A DNA stretch of 64,000 nucleotides from JBBDYH01 sp040901795 (GCA_040901795.1 JBBDYH010000087.1:49938-113937), one strand, 5' to 3'; shown: positions 1 through 8,787, counted from the first letter of the stretch. Notes: generated by a model from the letters alone, not told the origin. Made by a program: numbers and translations.

Positions 1-3000
1 TCGGCCGCCGGAGTCAGCAACGAAGCGCGCACGGTCGATCCCGCTGCGCCGACGATTCCCAATCTGGCGGCTCCCAACCTTTCGGCCGGTTCGTACGACT
101 TCATCGTTGGCAGCTTTAACTCTCGGCAGAACGAGTACGGAATTGAGCTGTACTGGACGCCGGCCGGCGGCACGCAGAGCATCATCCCCTTCGCTGCGGG
201 CGGCCCGGTTACAATCAATAACGCCATCAATGTGAGCGGCAACTCGGGCCTCGATATTCAAACGCCGTCAGCGACCGCCAACGCGATCACCATCGCCCCC
301 GGCGGCACGTTGCGGAAGACCGGCAACGACCTTACTGCAAACATCACCGTCGGCGGTGCGGGAACTGCCACACTCGATGTGTCCGGCAGAATGACGACGG
401 CGACGATCAACATGCCGGCCAACGCCGCGCTGCGCAAAATTGGTAGCGGCGATTTGGTGATTGGTCAGCTCGCACCGACCACACTGGGCGCAAGTACGTC
501 GCTCGACGTCGGCGCTGGGCGTCTAGTGGCGATTGACGGAGCGACTGGAGACTCATTGGGCGACGCGGTAGTGACGCTCTCCGGCGGCACTTTGGCGGTT
601 CAAGGAGACGGCACTCTGCCGCCGTTGCCGACCGGCCCCGGCTTGCATGCCGTCACGGGCGACTTCTTCAACAGCGGACTCGTGTTCAATCAGACTCATT
701 CCGCGGGCCGTACGGATCCGGCTTCCAACGGCTGGTCTGCCTTTGCGTCTGTGGCTGCTATGGATGCGACACTCAACCCGCTCACTCCAGCATTCAACGA
801 TGTGCCGATTAACGTGCCGCTCAACTTTCCCGGCAATCCGGCCGATCTAGCCGGCGGCGGGAATGACGACGAGGGTGGAAATATCTTCGGGGCCAGCGGC
901 ATCGGCGTAAACCTCGGCAACATCCCAGACATCAACTTTGCCGCCCGGTTTGCCGGCAAACTAAACGTTACCCAGTCCGGTCCGACCAGGTTTAATGTCG
1001 GCAGCAACTCCGGCGGAGTGATGTTCATCGACCTCGATACCGGCCCAGGCACGAACTGGCTGTTGGTCGCGGACAATAATCGCTTCAGTTCTGATGGCGA
1101 CAACTATGTCACGCGCGGCACAGGCGATCCCGACGATCCGCCGATCGCTCAGGTCCCCGCTCCGAACCTCAATGCGGGCGCGTACGATTTCAGGGTGGGC
1201 TTCTTCGGCCACAACGACGAGGCCGACGGCCTTCCAACCCCGACGAATAACGAAGCGGGCATCGAGGTCCGCTGGACCCCCACCGGCGGCGCTGAAAGCA
1301 TCATTCCGGTCGCCGCGAGCGGATCGGCGCTCAGCTTCGGCAACAACATTCGGGTGACCGAGAATTCCACGATTGACCTGGGCACGACCGCGTTCTCGGC
1401 CTCGTTCGGCAACATCAATATCGATGCGGGGCGCACGGTGACCAGCACCGGCGGTGGATTCGGCGGTGGTTTGCAGGTTGCAGGGTCAATCGAGGGGACG
1501 GGCACGCTGCGTGCCGGCACGAACCACCTAGTGGAATTCACCAAGAGCGGCGCCGCATCGAGCGGCGCGCCCAACCTGGCGATCGGCGCCGCTGGGACGA
1601 TGCGGTTCAATCCCGGCAGCGGCAGCACGTTCGGTGGTTCGGCCGTCGCTACGGTGACCAACGATGGTCTGCTGCACGCCGCCAGCGGAATTACGGATCT
1701 ATCCGGCGCCGTTGTTACGAGTCTCAATCCGGGAGGCGCAATTCTCGGCGGCGGAATCGCAGGCGTCACCGGGAGATTCTACAACACGGGACTGACGTTC
1801 GATCAGAGATTCACCGCGGGCCGACCCGATCCAGCGGTCAACGGCTGGTCTGCTTTCGGTTCAGTGCCGGCCATGGACGCGGCCCTGAACCCGCTGACCC
1901 CAGCTTTCAATGTGCCGATCAGCACGCCGCTGAACTTTCCGGGCGATATCACGAACCTCGCCGATGGTGGCACCGACGACGACCCAGGAAACATCTTTGC
2001 GCCAAGCGGGATCGGCGTAGACGTTGGTCCCGCTGAAACCACGAACTTTGCCGTTCGCTTTGCGGGCAAATTGAACGTCACGCAGTCCGGTCCGACTTCG
2101 TTCGAGCTTCTCGCGAATGACGGGGCGGTGATGTTCCTCGATCTTGATACCGGGCCGGGGACCAATTGGGCGACGGTCGTCGATAACAACCGGTTCGCGG
2201 GGGCCGACGGCGACGCCGACGTCGTATTACGCGGATCAGGCAATCCCGCCAATCCGCCGATCGCTCAGATTCCGGCGCCGAACTTGACGGCGAGTCAATA
2301 CGACTTCATCGTCGGTTTCTTCAACCATAACGACAATAGCGTCGACGGTATTCCGCTCGGAAACAACCAGGCAGGCCTCGAAGTCTACTGGACTCCGGCA
2401 GGAGGCTCGCGGAGCATTATCCCGCCCGCAAATATCGCACCCCCCAGCGCCGTGCAAGTGGACGCAGGCGCCACGTTAAGACTAGGCGCCTTCGTCAATC
2501 CCGGCACGGTCAACCTCGCTCCCACGAGCCGCCTCGAGTTGCACGGCCCCACGAGCAAGATCAATGTCAGTGCCTTGACGATCCCCGGTACACCGACGGC
2601 GCCGACCGCGACGCTCGACGTAACCGACAGCGCCCTGATACTCGATTTCCCGGTCGGCGGCCCGAACCCTGGCGCCGATACACGCGCGCGGATCATCGCC
2701 GGCCGTGGCGGCACGGATCTGTTGGGCACCTGGAACGGTCCGGGCATCACCAGCAGCGCCGCGCAAGCCGACAACTCGACGCTGGCTGTCGGTTATGCGG
2801 TCAATGCCGATCTGCCGTTGGGTCCGTACACCACGTTCCGCGGGCAGCCGGTGGATGACACTTCGGTGATCATCCGCGGCACGCGGATCGGCGACGCCAA
2901 CCTGGACGGCGTGGTCAACGATGACGACGTAACGATTGTGGGCGCCACCTTTGGAATGACCTCGGGCGCAGTCTGGGGATTGGGCGACTTCACCTACGAC

Positions 3001-3198
3001 GGCGCCGTCAATGACGACGACGTGACGTTGTTGGGGGCCCTTTACGACCCCACGGCTACGCCGATCGGTGGTGCACCTGTCGCGGTGGAAGGCGCTGTGG
3101 CAGCAGTTCCCGAGCCGGCCACCTGGCTGATGCTATCGCTGGGCGGATTGAGCGCGGGCCTGTTTGGCTGGCGGCGCAGGAAGTCGCAGCAGGCGTAA
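1..3198 (+). CDS. Large repetitive PEP-CTERM/dockerin exported protein, 5' end outside window
   Basis: The reading frame is open from base 1, so the gene starts upstream and only about 1065 C-terminal residues are seen. A module of about 220 residues recurs: a partial copy at 1-210, a full copy at about 640-1310 and another at about 1750-2420. Each has a GKLNVTQSGPT stretch, then LDTGPGTNW, then a YDF.VGFF..N segment ending in a W-TP-GG motif. This resembles PA14-like beta-sandwich modules, but that is inference. Near the C-terminus two GD-N-DG-VNDDDVT loops (about 2890-3050) look like a dockerin-type calcium-binding pair. The protein ends in VPEPATW, a hydrophobic helix and WRRRK, a PEP-CTERM exosortase sorting signal. 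It is probably exported and anchored or processed at the envelope. Substrate or partner is unknown. Confidence 0.88.
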   Translation, partial: SAAGVSNEARTVDPAAPTIPNLAAPNLSAGSYDFIVGSFNSRQNEYGIELYWTPAGGTQSIIPFAAGGPVTINNAINVSGNSGLDIQTPSATANAITIAPGGTLRKTGNDLTANITVGGAGTATLDVSGRMTTATINMPANAALRKIGSGDLVIGQLAPTTLGASTSLDVGAGRLVAIDGATGDSLGDAVVTLSGGTLAVQGDGTLPPLPTGPGLHAVTGDFFNSGLVFNQTHSAGRTDPASNGWSAFASVAAMDATLNPLTPAFNDVPINVPLNFPGNPADLAGGGNDDEGGNIFGASGIGVNLGNIPDINFAARFAGKLNVTQSGPTRFNVGSNSGGVMFIDLDTGPGTNWLLVADNNRFSSDGDNYVTRGTGDPDDPPIAQVPAPNLNAGAYDFRVGFFGHNDEADGLPTPTNNEAGIEVRWTPTGGAESIIPVAASGSALSFGNNIRVTENSTIDLGTTAFSASFGNINIDAGRTVTSTGGGFGGGLQVAGSIEGTGTLRAGTNHLVEFTKSGAASSGAPNLAIGAAGTMRFNPGSGSTFGGSAVATVTNDGLLHAASGITDLSGAVVTSLNPGGAILGGGIAGVTGRFYNTGLTFDQRFTAGRPDPAVNGWSAFGSVPAMDAALNPLTPAFNVPISTPLNFPGDITNLADGGTDDDPGNIFAPSGIGVDVGPAETTNFAVRFAGKLNVTQSGPTSFELLANDGAVMFLDLDTGPGTNWATVVDNNRFAGADGDADVVLRGSGNPANPPIAQIPAPNLTASQYDFIVGFFNHNDNSVDGIPLGNNQAGLEVYWTPAGGSRSIIPPANIAPPSAVQVDAGATLRLGAFVNPGTVNLAPTSRLELHGPTSKINVSALTIPGTPTAPTATLDVTDSALILDFPVGGPNPGADTRARIIAGRGGTDLLGTWNGPGITSSAAQADNSTLAVGYAVNADLPLGPYTTFRGQPVDDTSVIIRGTRIGDANLDGVVNDDDVTIVGATFGMTSGAVWGLGDFTYDGAVNDDDVTLLGALYDPTATPIGGAPVAVEGAVAAVPEPATWLMLSLGGLSAGLFGWRRRKSQQA

Positions 3199-3201
3199 GC
3201 C

Positions 3202-3223
3202 CGACGGCCTTCCGAGGCCGACG
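3202..3223. repeat. Short palindrome directly after a stop codon (family H)
   Basis: CGGCCTTCCGAGGCCG forms a six-pair stem four bases after the TAA of the PEP-CTERM gene. There is no T-run, so it is not a classical terminator in either direction. Related ACGGCCTTC palindromes occur at 28621 and 49824. Confidence 0.5.
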
Positions 3224-3306
3224 CGCGGATGACATCGACGGCTACCAAGAGCAACCCAGGCATATGCCCGCGGTTGTTGCGGAGCGACTCGAGCCGCTCG
3301 CGACGA

Positions 3307-3795
3307 CTACACACCATTCGCGGAAGCCGCCAGCGGCAACGGCTCGTCGTCGAAGAGGCTTTCGCCGCGGGCTTCGGCGAGCTCCATCTCCAGCCGTTGG
3401 AGCTTGGCCGAAACGGCATTGAACTCGTCGGCCACTTCAATCCAGAAGTCGCCTTCGCGGAAGTGAATCGGCGGCACCGGTAAACCGGCGGTCAGATCGC
3501 GCATGCAGCGCCGCATGCGGTACAGCGGTCCGGCGAAGCGATTGCTCATTCGCACGCAATCCAGCACGATCAGCGGCAACAATAGCATCGACGCGACGAG
3601 CGCGGTCCCGTAGTGGAACCACATATCGCCTACTTCGCTGTAGAACGTATTGGTTGGCGTGGTGATGATCCGCCAGCAGAGGACCATGGCGGTGACGGTG
3701 ACGATGGTCACCGTCCAGTAGCCAAGCAGCCGCAAGACCAGCGCGCCTTGGACCTTGGGATCGACGAAGTACTGTCTGCGCTTGAATCTGCCCAT
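3307..3795 (-). CDS. Membrane protein with a HAMP-like linker, function unknown
   Basis: The 162-residue protein has two hydrophobic segments (about residues 20-40 and 60-80) flanking a short extracytoplasmic loop. A stretch beginning FAGPLYRMRRCMRDL then follows and reads like a HAMP linker helix, with a short coiled-coil-like tail rich in Glu and Leu. No kinase or methyl-accepting domain follows, so it is not a complete sensor. I chose the ATG at 3795 because an AAGGTG sequence lies at normal spacing upstream; the frame itself is open 77 codons further but without signal. It could be a regulator of a membrane partner; no function can be assigned. Confidence 0.72.
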   Translation of the reverse strand: MGRFKRRQYFVDPKVQGALVLRLLGYWTVTIVTVTAMVLCWRIITTPTNTFYSEVGDMWFHYGTALVASMLLLPLIVLDCVRMSNRFAGPLYRMRRCMRDLTAGLPVPPIHFREGDFWIEVADEFNAVSAKLQRLEMELAEARGESLFDDEPLPLAASANGV

Positions 3796-4013
3796 GGTCC
3801 ACATCACCTTGCTACGTGGATTGCAATCCTTCGGCGCGCGATGCGCGGAAGCTATTCCACTGTAGCTTGTGATTGCGGACTGGCGAGATAGACGTACGCC
3901 GCAGAATAAACGGCAAGGCCGATACAACCGGAGTGACGGTGGGCCCGGCAGGTCGCGGGTCGGATTTGAACGGGAAAGTTGATGGAAATGCAGAACCGCA
4001 GTGAGGGCGATGA

Positions 4014-4056
4014 TTTCAAAATGCAAATTTCAAATTTGCAATTTGCAATTTGAAAT
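4014..4056. repeat. AT-rich palindromic repeat
   Basis: The sequence alternates CAAATTT and AAATTTG units and folds back on itself (ATTTCAAATTTG against CAATTTGAAAT). It lies between two minus-strand genes in otherwise GC-rich DNA. Confidence 0.5.
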
Positions 4057-4068
4057 CTTCCCCCGCCA

Positions 4069-4812
4069 CTACTTCGTGGCAATCGTGCGGGCCAACGGCT
4101 GCAGCACCTGGTCGATCACGTGGGTCTCGACCAGTTCCTGACACGACCGAGAGAGCTGCTCCATCGCCTGCACGTACGTTGTGTCCGGCGGCAGGCTGCC
4201 GTATTGACGCGCCGTCAGGTACACGCTGATCTGCTCTTCGGGATACTCGCCCGTGCGCACGTGAAAGGCGCTGGTCCGCGTTTCAATACTGAGGCGGACC
4301 TGAGTACGGCACTCTTCGTCGAGCGCCAGCGTGATCGACGGCTCGAAGTTCATCACCGTCGCGCCGGGGATGTCGAGCACACGGTCCATCGCGGGGTTTA
4401 AGCCTAGCGCTTCGGCCACCAACTGGTTGTGGTTGCCGCGATAGGTGAAGTCGAACGCGAACAGCACATCGAGCGCCTCGCAGTCCAACGGGCTGACCGA
4501 GAGCATGAAGGGAGCCAGTTCCAACACGAGCCGGTGCTGCTCCAGCGCCGATTCGAGCGACGGCGGATTGACCTGCCCCGAGCAGACGCGTCGGTTCTCG
4601 ACCGACGCCCAGCGGTAGTTGCCGCGGTCCTTGTCTTCCTCCAGAACGAAGTCACGTTTGTCGCGGCAATAGAACTTCCGCATGTTCGGGTATTTCTTCT
4701 GCAGCCGCTCGAAGAAGTGCAGAACCGTGTCGCGGCCGCTCGGTAGCTCCATTTCCGTGCTGAGATTCATATTGACGTAGAAATCGTCGGAATACTGACT
4801 ATAGCGGTTCAT
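4069..4812 (-). CDS. Conserved hypothetical protein (247 aa)
   Basis: I do not recognise a named family. The protein is soluble, starts MNRYSQYSDDFYVNMNL and is rich in acidic residues with a mixed alpha/beta pattern. It carries a compact charged region FYCRDKRDFVLEEDKDRG near residue 40 and a RGNHNQLVAEALG segment around residue 125. The ATG at 4812 is preceded by a strong AGGGGGA ribosome-binding site and fits better than the open frame to 4965. It has no signal peptide. Codon use and the good start make it a real gene; function unknown. Confidence 0.75.
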   Translation of the reverse strand: MNRYSQYSDDFYVNMNLSTEMELPSGRDTVLHFFERLQKKYPNMRKFYCRDKRDFVLEEDKDRGNYRWASVENRRVCSGQVNPPSLESALEQHRLVLELAPFMLSVSPLDCEALDVLFAFDFTYRGNHNQLVAEALGLNPAMDRVLDIPGATVMNFEPSITLALDEECRTQVRLSIETRTSAFHVRTGEYPEEQISVYLTARQYGSLPPDTTYVQAMEQLSRSCQELVETHVIDQVLQPLARTIATK

Positions 4813-5002
4813 CAATGCAGGTCCCCCTTCTAAGCTCGAAATCGCGGCGCCATCTAGAGATTCCCCAAAGAGCCAGAAAAGATCGTGGCGGAAGAACAAA
4901 AACCCAGTATAGAATGTGTCCCGAAAAGGTGTCAAAGACGCCGGTGGCCGCCGCGCCACATACAAACGAACGTGCTAACGTATTCACCATGGAGACCGAC
5001 GA

Positions 5003-5590
5003 ATGCAAACACAAACGAGGTCTATGCTTACAGCGCGCGACGTCAGTGCTAGCAGCACGGCCGTGTTTTCGACGCGTTTGGGTTGGATGGCGCTGGTGAT
5101 GCGCGGTAACGTCTTACAACGGCTTAGTTTCGGGCACCGCGGCGCGGATTCCGCTGCTGATGCGGTCGGCCTGGAGGGCAGTGACTGCGTCATGGCAGGC
5201 AATACCGCGATCGCAGACCTGATCGGGCGCCTAACACGATATGCGGCCGGCGAATTTGATGATTTCTTAGACGTCGAAGTCGATAACGGCCATCTTTCGC
5301 CGTTTGCTGCGGCCGTCGCCGAGGCGGTACGGCGAATCCCGTTTGGCGACACGCGAAGTTATGGTGAGCTGGCGGCGCGGGTTGGGCGTCCGCGGGCCGC
5401 ACGTGCGGTTGGCGGCGTAATGGCGAAAAACCGCACTCCGCTGATCGTACCCTGTCATCGAGTGCTCGCCAGCGGGGGAGCCCTGGGTGGCTTCTCGGCC
5501 GTGGATGGCGTCCGGATGAAGCGTCGGCTGCTGGAACTGGAGGCATCGGCTGCGATTGCGGGCGTTGGAGTTCAGCCTTTTAGGCTGTGA
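5003..5590 (+). CDS. ogt: Methylated-DNA--protein-cysteine S-methyltransferase
   Basis: This 195-residue DNA-repair protein removes alkyl groups from O6-alkylguanine (and probably O4-alkylthymine) by irreversible transfer to its own cysteine. The active-site motif VPCHRV puts the acceptor at C151. The helix-turn-helix recognition segment FGDTRSYGELAARVGRPRAARAVGGVM precedes it (residues 114-140), and the Asn of the hinge (KNRTP) is present. N-terminal residues 20-90 form the variable domain typical of Ogt-type proteins. A GGAG lies eight bases before the ATG. The last residues (about GVQPFRL) and the stop lie inside a palindromic repeat at 5564-5663, so the native C-terminus has probably been replaced by the repeat. 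Confidence 0.93.
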   Translation: MQTQTRSMLTARDVSASSTAVFSTRLGWMALVMRGNVLQRLSFGHRGADSAADAVGLEGSDCVMAGNTAIADLIGRLTRYAAGEFDDFLDVEVDNGHLSPFAAAVAEAVRRIPFGDTRSYGELAARVGRPRAARAVGGVMAKNRTPLIVPCHRVLASGGALGGFSAVDGVRMKRRLLELEASAAIAGVGVQPFRL

Positions 5591-5663
5591 ACCGCGAGCA
5601 ACTGAGGCCAAGCAAGCTCAAGCTTGAACTCTAGCTTCAACACGCTAAAGCGTGAACTCCAAC
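5564..5663. repeat. Palindromic repeat containing the ogt stop codon (family G)
   Basis: TTGGAGTTCAGCCTTTTAGG at the left is mirrored by a right arm GCTAAAGCGTGAACTCCAA, with a central AAGCTCAAGCTTGAACT inverted unit. The left arm provides the last codons and the TGA (5588-5590) of ogt. Confidence 0.7.
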
Positions 5664-5854
5664 GGGCTTATGCCGACACTCCCAGGGAAGAGTTTTGACC
5701 TAGAATTGCGTATCGGATTTCCAGAGAATGGAGTCAGGACGCTCGGCGTCTCACAGAGTCTGGCAGTGCGGCATCGGCGTTGCAATCACAACGAACGACA
5801 TCCAATGATCAAGCGGGCCGAGGTGAGAGGGGCTGTGAGTTCGGAGCAGAGTGG

Positions 5855-6043
5855 ATGAACCTCGACTCGTATTCGGTAAACCGCCGTAGCGACGGCGCTG
5901 TGATCGTGCGCGTCGCTTCGCGCGACCGCGGCCCGGAAACGCTTCCCGACGCGGTGTTCACGTTTCGCTTAGGCGATCCCCAGTATCAGTATTGGGATGA
6001 CCTTTTGCGCGAACGGCAATCTTCGCCTGTCTCACCCAATTGA
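5855..6043 (+). CDS. Small conserved-looking hypothetical protein (62 aa)
   Basis: The protein starts MNLDSYSVNRRSDG and carries a central FRLGDPQYQYWDDLLRER segment that looks like a structured amphipathic end. The frame extends upstream to 5780, but the ATG at 5855 has a better purine-rich site (GAGCAGAGTGG). There is no signal peptide or membrane segment. The stop TGA is immediately followed by another palindromic repeat (6043-6117). Function unknown; the reality of the gene is likely but not certain. Confidence 0.55.
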   Translation: MNLDSYSVNRRSDGAVIVRVASRDRGPETLPDAVFTFRLGDPQYQYWDDLLRERQSSPVSPN

Positions 6044-6117
6044 ATCAGCCGGCACGCGCTAGCGTCCGGTTCCCCAAAGAACCGTGGGTTAGCGGTCGCC
6101 GCGGCAACCGGCTGATT
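6043..6117. repeat. Palindromic repeat starting at a stop codon (family J)
   Basis: ATCAGCCGG at the left matches CCGGCTGAT at the right. An inner CCGGTTCC/GGAACCG-like arm lies between, around GCGCTAGCGT. It starts on the last base of the preceding gene's TGA. Confidence 0.6.
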
Positions 6118-6248
6118 GGCGGGCGTGTCAGTCTAGCGAAGTTGAGGCGCCTCTTCCGCCGACCAACGGGGGACTTTGCGGGCCGCTCCTTTTATGCCGA
6201 AAACGAAAGACGTGACATGCGTTGGCAGCCGTTTCGTTGAGCGCTTGA

Positions 6249-7700
6249 ATGCCCCCTCCGAAATACCACGTGTACTCTGCCCTAGTCGTTGTGCTTGCAG
6301 CCTGTGCTTCGGCCGGAGGGCTGACGTATGCGCTTGCGGACGACGGCCAATCGCCTTCACAACATCCCAATGCGCGGAATCGCCTGTGGCCGGCTCTGCC
6401 CGTCGTAAAGGCTGCCTCATCGGTTCGATTTGTTGAGCGTCAGCCGGCGGTTGTAACGACCGCGGCATATCAGCTCGACGAGCCACCTGCTCCCGAACCA
6501 ATTCCCCTCGGTGATACGGCGCAACCGGCCGGCATCACTCTCGAAGAGCTACAAGCTATCGCACTTGCCAACAATCCCACGCTGGCCCAGGCGGCCGCGC
6601 GCGTCGATGCGGCGCGGGGACGCTGGCTGCAAGCCGGCCTGTACCCGAATCCAAGCGTGGGATATATGGCCGATGAAATCGGCATGGCGGGCCGAGCGGG
6701 CATGCAAGGGTTTGCCATTTCGCAAGAGATTGTCCGCGGGGGAAAACTGGGCCTTCAGCGCGCGGCGGCCTCGCAGGAGATTGTCCAAGCACAACAACAG
6801 CTCGAGTCACAACGGCTGCGCGTGCTCAACGACGTGCGAACGCAGTTCTACAACCTGCTGGCTGCACAGCGCACGATGGAGCTGAGCGGCGAGCTTGTTC
6901 GACTGGGGGAGCAAGGCCTGAAGGCGGCCGACGATCTCTTTCGGGCTCAGGAAGTCAGCCGCGTCGATCTGTTGCAAGCCCGCGTCGAGCTAAGCACGGC
7001 GCGCGTATCGGCGGAGGTGGCCGGAAATCGCTATGTCGCAATCTGGCGTCGTGTGGCGGCGACGGTCGGCGCACCTGATATGCAACCGCAGCCTGCCGCG
7101 GGGGACTTGGAGGCCGCGCTGCCTGAATTGACCTGGGACGAGAGCCTGGCTCGAGTGCTGGCCGCCAGTCCCGAGCTGGCCGCCGCGCGCGCCGATGCCG
7201 CGCGCGCCACATGGGCCCTGCGGCGGGCGCGTGCGGAACCGATCCCCAATCTTCACGTGCAGGCTGGCGTGCAGCACGATAACGAAGGTGGAGACGACGT
7301 CGCCAACCTGCAAATCATGCTGCCCCTGCCGATCCACAATAAAAACCAGGGCGCCATCCGTGCCGCCGACGCCGAGCTCCGCATGGCGCAGGCTGAAGTC
7401 GCACGCCTGGAGCTGCAACTGCAAACGCGGCTGGCCGCGGCCTTCGAGCGCTATGCGAACGCGCGCCGACAGGTGGAACGCTATTCGCGCGAAATTCTCC
7501 CCGACGCGCGCACGTCGCTAGAGCTGGTGACTCGAGGCTACCGGCAAGGCGAGTTTGCCTATCTGCCTCTGCTCGAAGCACAGCGGACCGTGTCCCGCAC
7601 CAACCTGGCTTACTTGACTGCCCTGGAACAGTTGTGGGACAACGCCACGGCTATTGAGGGGTTGCTATTAATGGACAGCCTGCAAATGGCAGGGAAGTAG
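6249..7700 (+). CDS. TolC-family outer membrane efflux protein
   Basis: The protein has an N-terminal export signal (hydrophobic residues about 10-30). Two outer-membrane efflux repeats follow: residues 95-280 (LEELQAIALANNPTLAQAAARV) and 290-475 (ARVLAASPELAAARADA). Long coiled helices carry the heptad pattern of the periplasmic tunnel. The second half has PIPNLHVQAGVQ and LPLPIHNKNQGAIRAA, close to the CusC/CzcC branch used with RND metal or drug pumps. Family length (about 450-490) fits. No pump or adaptor gene lies beside it, so its partner must be elsewhere, possibly one of the HlyD adaptors at 44-49.5 kb. Start chosen at the ATG before the signal peptide; the ribosome site is weak. Confidence 0.9.
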   Translation: MPPPKYHVYSALVVVLAACASAGGLTYALADDGQSPSQHPNARNRLWPALPVVKAASSVRFVERQPAVVTTAAYQLDEPPAPEPIPLGDTAQPAGITLEELQAIALANNPTLAQAAARVDAARGRWLQAGLYPNPSVGYMADEIGMAGRAGMQGFAISQEIVRGGKLGLQRAAASQEIVQAQQQLESQRLRVLNDVRTQFYNLLAAQRTMELSGELVRLGEQGLKAADDLFRAQEVSRVDLLQARVELSTARVSAEVAGNRYVAIWRRVAATVGAPDMQPQPAAGDLEAALPELTWDESLARVLAASPELAAARADAARATWALRRARAEPIPNLHVQAGVQHDNEGGDDVANLQIMLPLPIHNKNQGAIRAADAELRMAQAEVARLELQLQTRLAAAFERYANARRQVERYSREILPDARTSLELVTRGYRQGEFAYLPLLEAQRTVSRTNLAYLTALEQLWDNATAIEGLLLMDSLQMAGK

Positions 7701-7710
7701 TCGCCAGGTT

Positions 7711-7821
7711 TCAGGTTTCAAGTTTCAGTTCGCCGGGAATCTCAAATCGATATCCGATGTCGCGAATGGTGTGAATGAACGTCGGGCTCCGCGGGTCGGG
7801 TTCAGTCCTTTTTCTGGCCTC
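7711..7821 (-). pseudogene. C-terminal fragment of an OmpR/PhoB-type response regulator
   Basis: The minus strand reads EPDPRSPTFIHTIRDIGYRF, the hallmark end of the winged-helix domain of OmpR-family regulators (normally ...DP..P.FI.TVRG.GYRF), followed by a stop at 7711-7713. The frame is closed by a TAA just upstream, at about 7822, and no receiver domain or rest of the wing is present. About 30 residues remain of a protein of about 230. It is probably a deletion remnant. There is no start codon or ribosome site. Confidence 0.75.
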
Positions 7822-8226
7822 TTAAGACGCACGATGTGCGGCAATGACCATTGCGGTGTCGGTATACTCCTGAAACCGCGTAATCTGGCCGTCTCGAATC
7901 GTATACACGTGCGCCCAATCGCCTTCCCATTCGCGGCCAGTCGCCTTCGCGTGCCAGCGATAATGACCCAGCGCCACGACCCGATCGCCTTGTGCAATGT
8001 ATTCCTGAGGCTCAAAAACAATCGGCTCCTGAGCCTCAGACATGGTCGCGAAGAACTCCGCTACCCGATCACGGCCCTTTCGTTTGCCGGAGAACGAAAT
8101 CCCCTCCACTTGCGGCTGAATCCATTCCACCGACTCGGCAAAAGCGCCTAGCACGGCCTGCAAGTCTCCGGCCTTGTAGTTCTCATAAGTACGCCGAACT
8201 AGCTGGACGTTCTCTTGCTCGCTCAT
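7822..8226 (-). CDS. SnoaL/NTF2-like (ketosteroid-isomerase fold) protein
   Basis: The 134-residue protein has the ordinary NTF2-like pattern. It has an N-terminal helix (NVQLVRRTYENYKAGDLQAVL), a conserved W in ESVEWIQP, a mid-strand GRDRVAEFFATM helix, and beta strands ending in DWAHVYTIRDGQITRFQEY. Such proteins bind small hydrophobic molecules or act as isomerases; the actual ligand cannot be read from sequence. The ATG at 8226 has an AAAGAGGG site, so I trimmed the 20 codons before it. Its stop abuts the regulator fragment. Confidence 0.85.
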   Translation of the reverse strand: MSEQENVQLVRRTYENYKAGDLQAVLGAFAESVEWIQPQVEGISFSGKRKGRDRVAEFFATMSEAQEPIVFEPQEYIAQGDRVVALGHYRWHAKATGREWEGDWAHVYTIRDGQITRFQEYTDTAMVIAAHRAS

Positions 8227-8362
8227 CGTCGCCCTCTTTGGATTGTGTGATCGATCAACAAACGAATTTTGTCTGAGCAGATGCACTTAGGAACGGCCGA
8301 AGAATAACGTCTGCACTTCGTCTGACGGCATTGCACTGTAAGGGTTTGAAAGAACATGAGGC

Positions 8363-8444
8363 AACGGAGAGAACAGACGGGGCACCGGGCAACCCGCCGC
8401 GGCGGAGTGCCTGGTCAGTCTCTGTTTCCTCTGTCTTCTCCGTT
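8363..8444. repeat. Inverted repeat flanking the GxxExxY remnant
   Basis: AACGGAGAGAACAGA (8363-8377) and TCTGTCTTCTCCGTT (8430-8444) are near-perfect reverse complements. A second purine/pyrimidine inverted stretch with the same CTCTGTTTCCTC word lies at 8669-8740 on the other side of the pseudogene. Confidence 0.6.
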
Positions 8445-8479
8445 TTCTAGGGTCCTCCCATGCATCCGCTTCCAACCGA

Positions 8480-8640
8480 GATTCTGGAATCACCCACGAT
8501 TGTATAGGTGCCGCCATTGAAGTGCACACGGACAAAGGGCCGGGCCTCCTCGAATCGGTCTATGTATGAAGCTACTGTATTCCACTTGGTTTAATCATAA
8601 ACTTCAATTCACCCAAGTTGACGGATGGCATTTCGCGCTG
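8480..8640 (+). pseudogene. Internally deleted GxxExxY-family gene
   Basis: In one frame the sequence reads IGAAIEVHTDKGPGLLESVY and then stops (TGA 8567-8569). Continuing in the same frame it reads LGLIINFNSPKLTDGISR and stops again at 8636. These are the N-terminal signature and the C-terminal end of the roughly 125-residue GxxExxY proteins. The middle 70 or so residues are missing and the two ends are joined by about eight unrelated codons. It is not functional. No start codon is obvious. Confidence 0.85.
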
Positions 8641-8668
8641 ATCCTGCCGGAGCCAACCTGGATTGAGC

Positions 8669-8740
8669 CAACAGAGAAGTCAGAGGCAACAGAGGGAACT
8701 CGGTTTTCTCTGTTTCCTCCTGTTCAATTGCCTCTCTGCC
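8669..8740. repeat. Purine/pyrimidine inverted repeat downstream of the GxxExxY remnant
   Basis: AGAGGCAACAGAGGGAA on the left is imperfectly mirrored by TTTCTCTGTTTCCTC and TTGCCTCTCT on the right. It shares words with the repeat at 8363-8444. Confidence 0.5.
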
Positions 8741-8787
8741 GCACCTTGAAGTACCGAAGTTATTCGTTGTCCATTCCTTAACATGCA

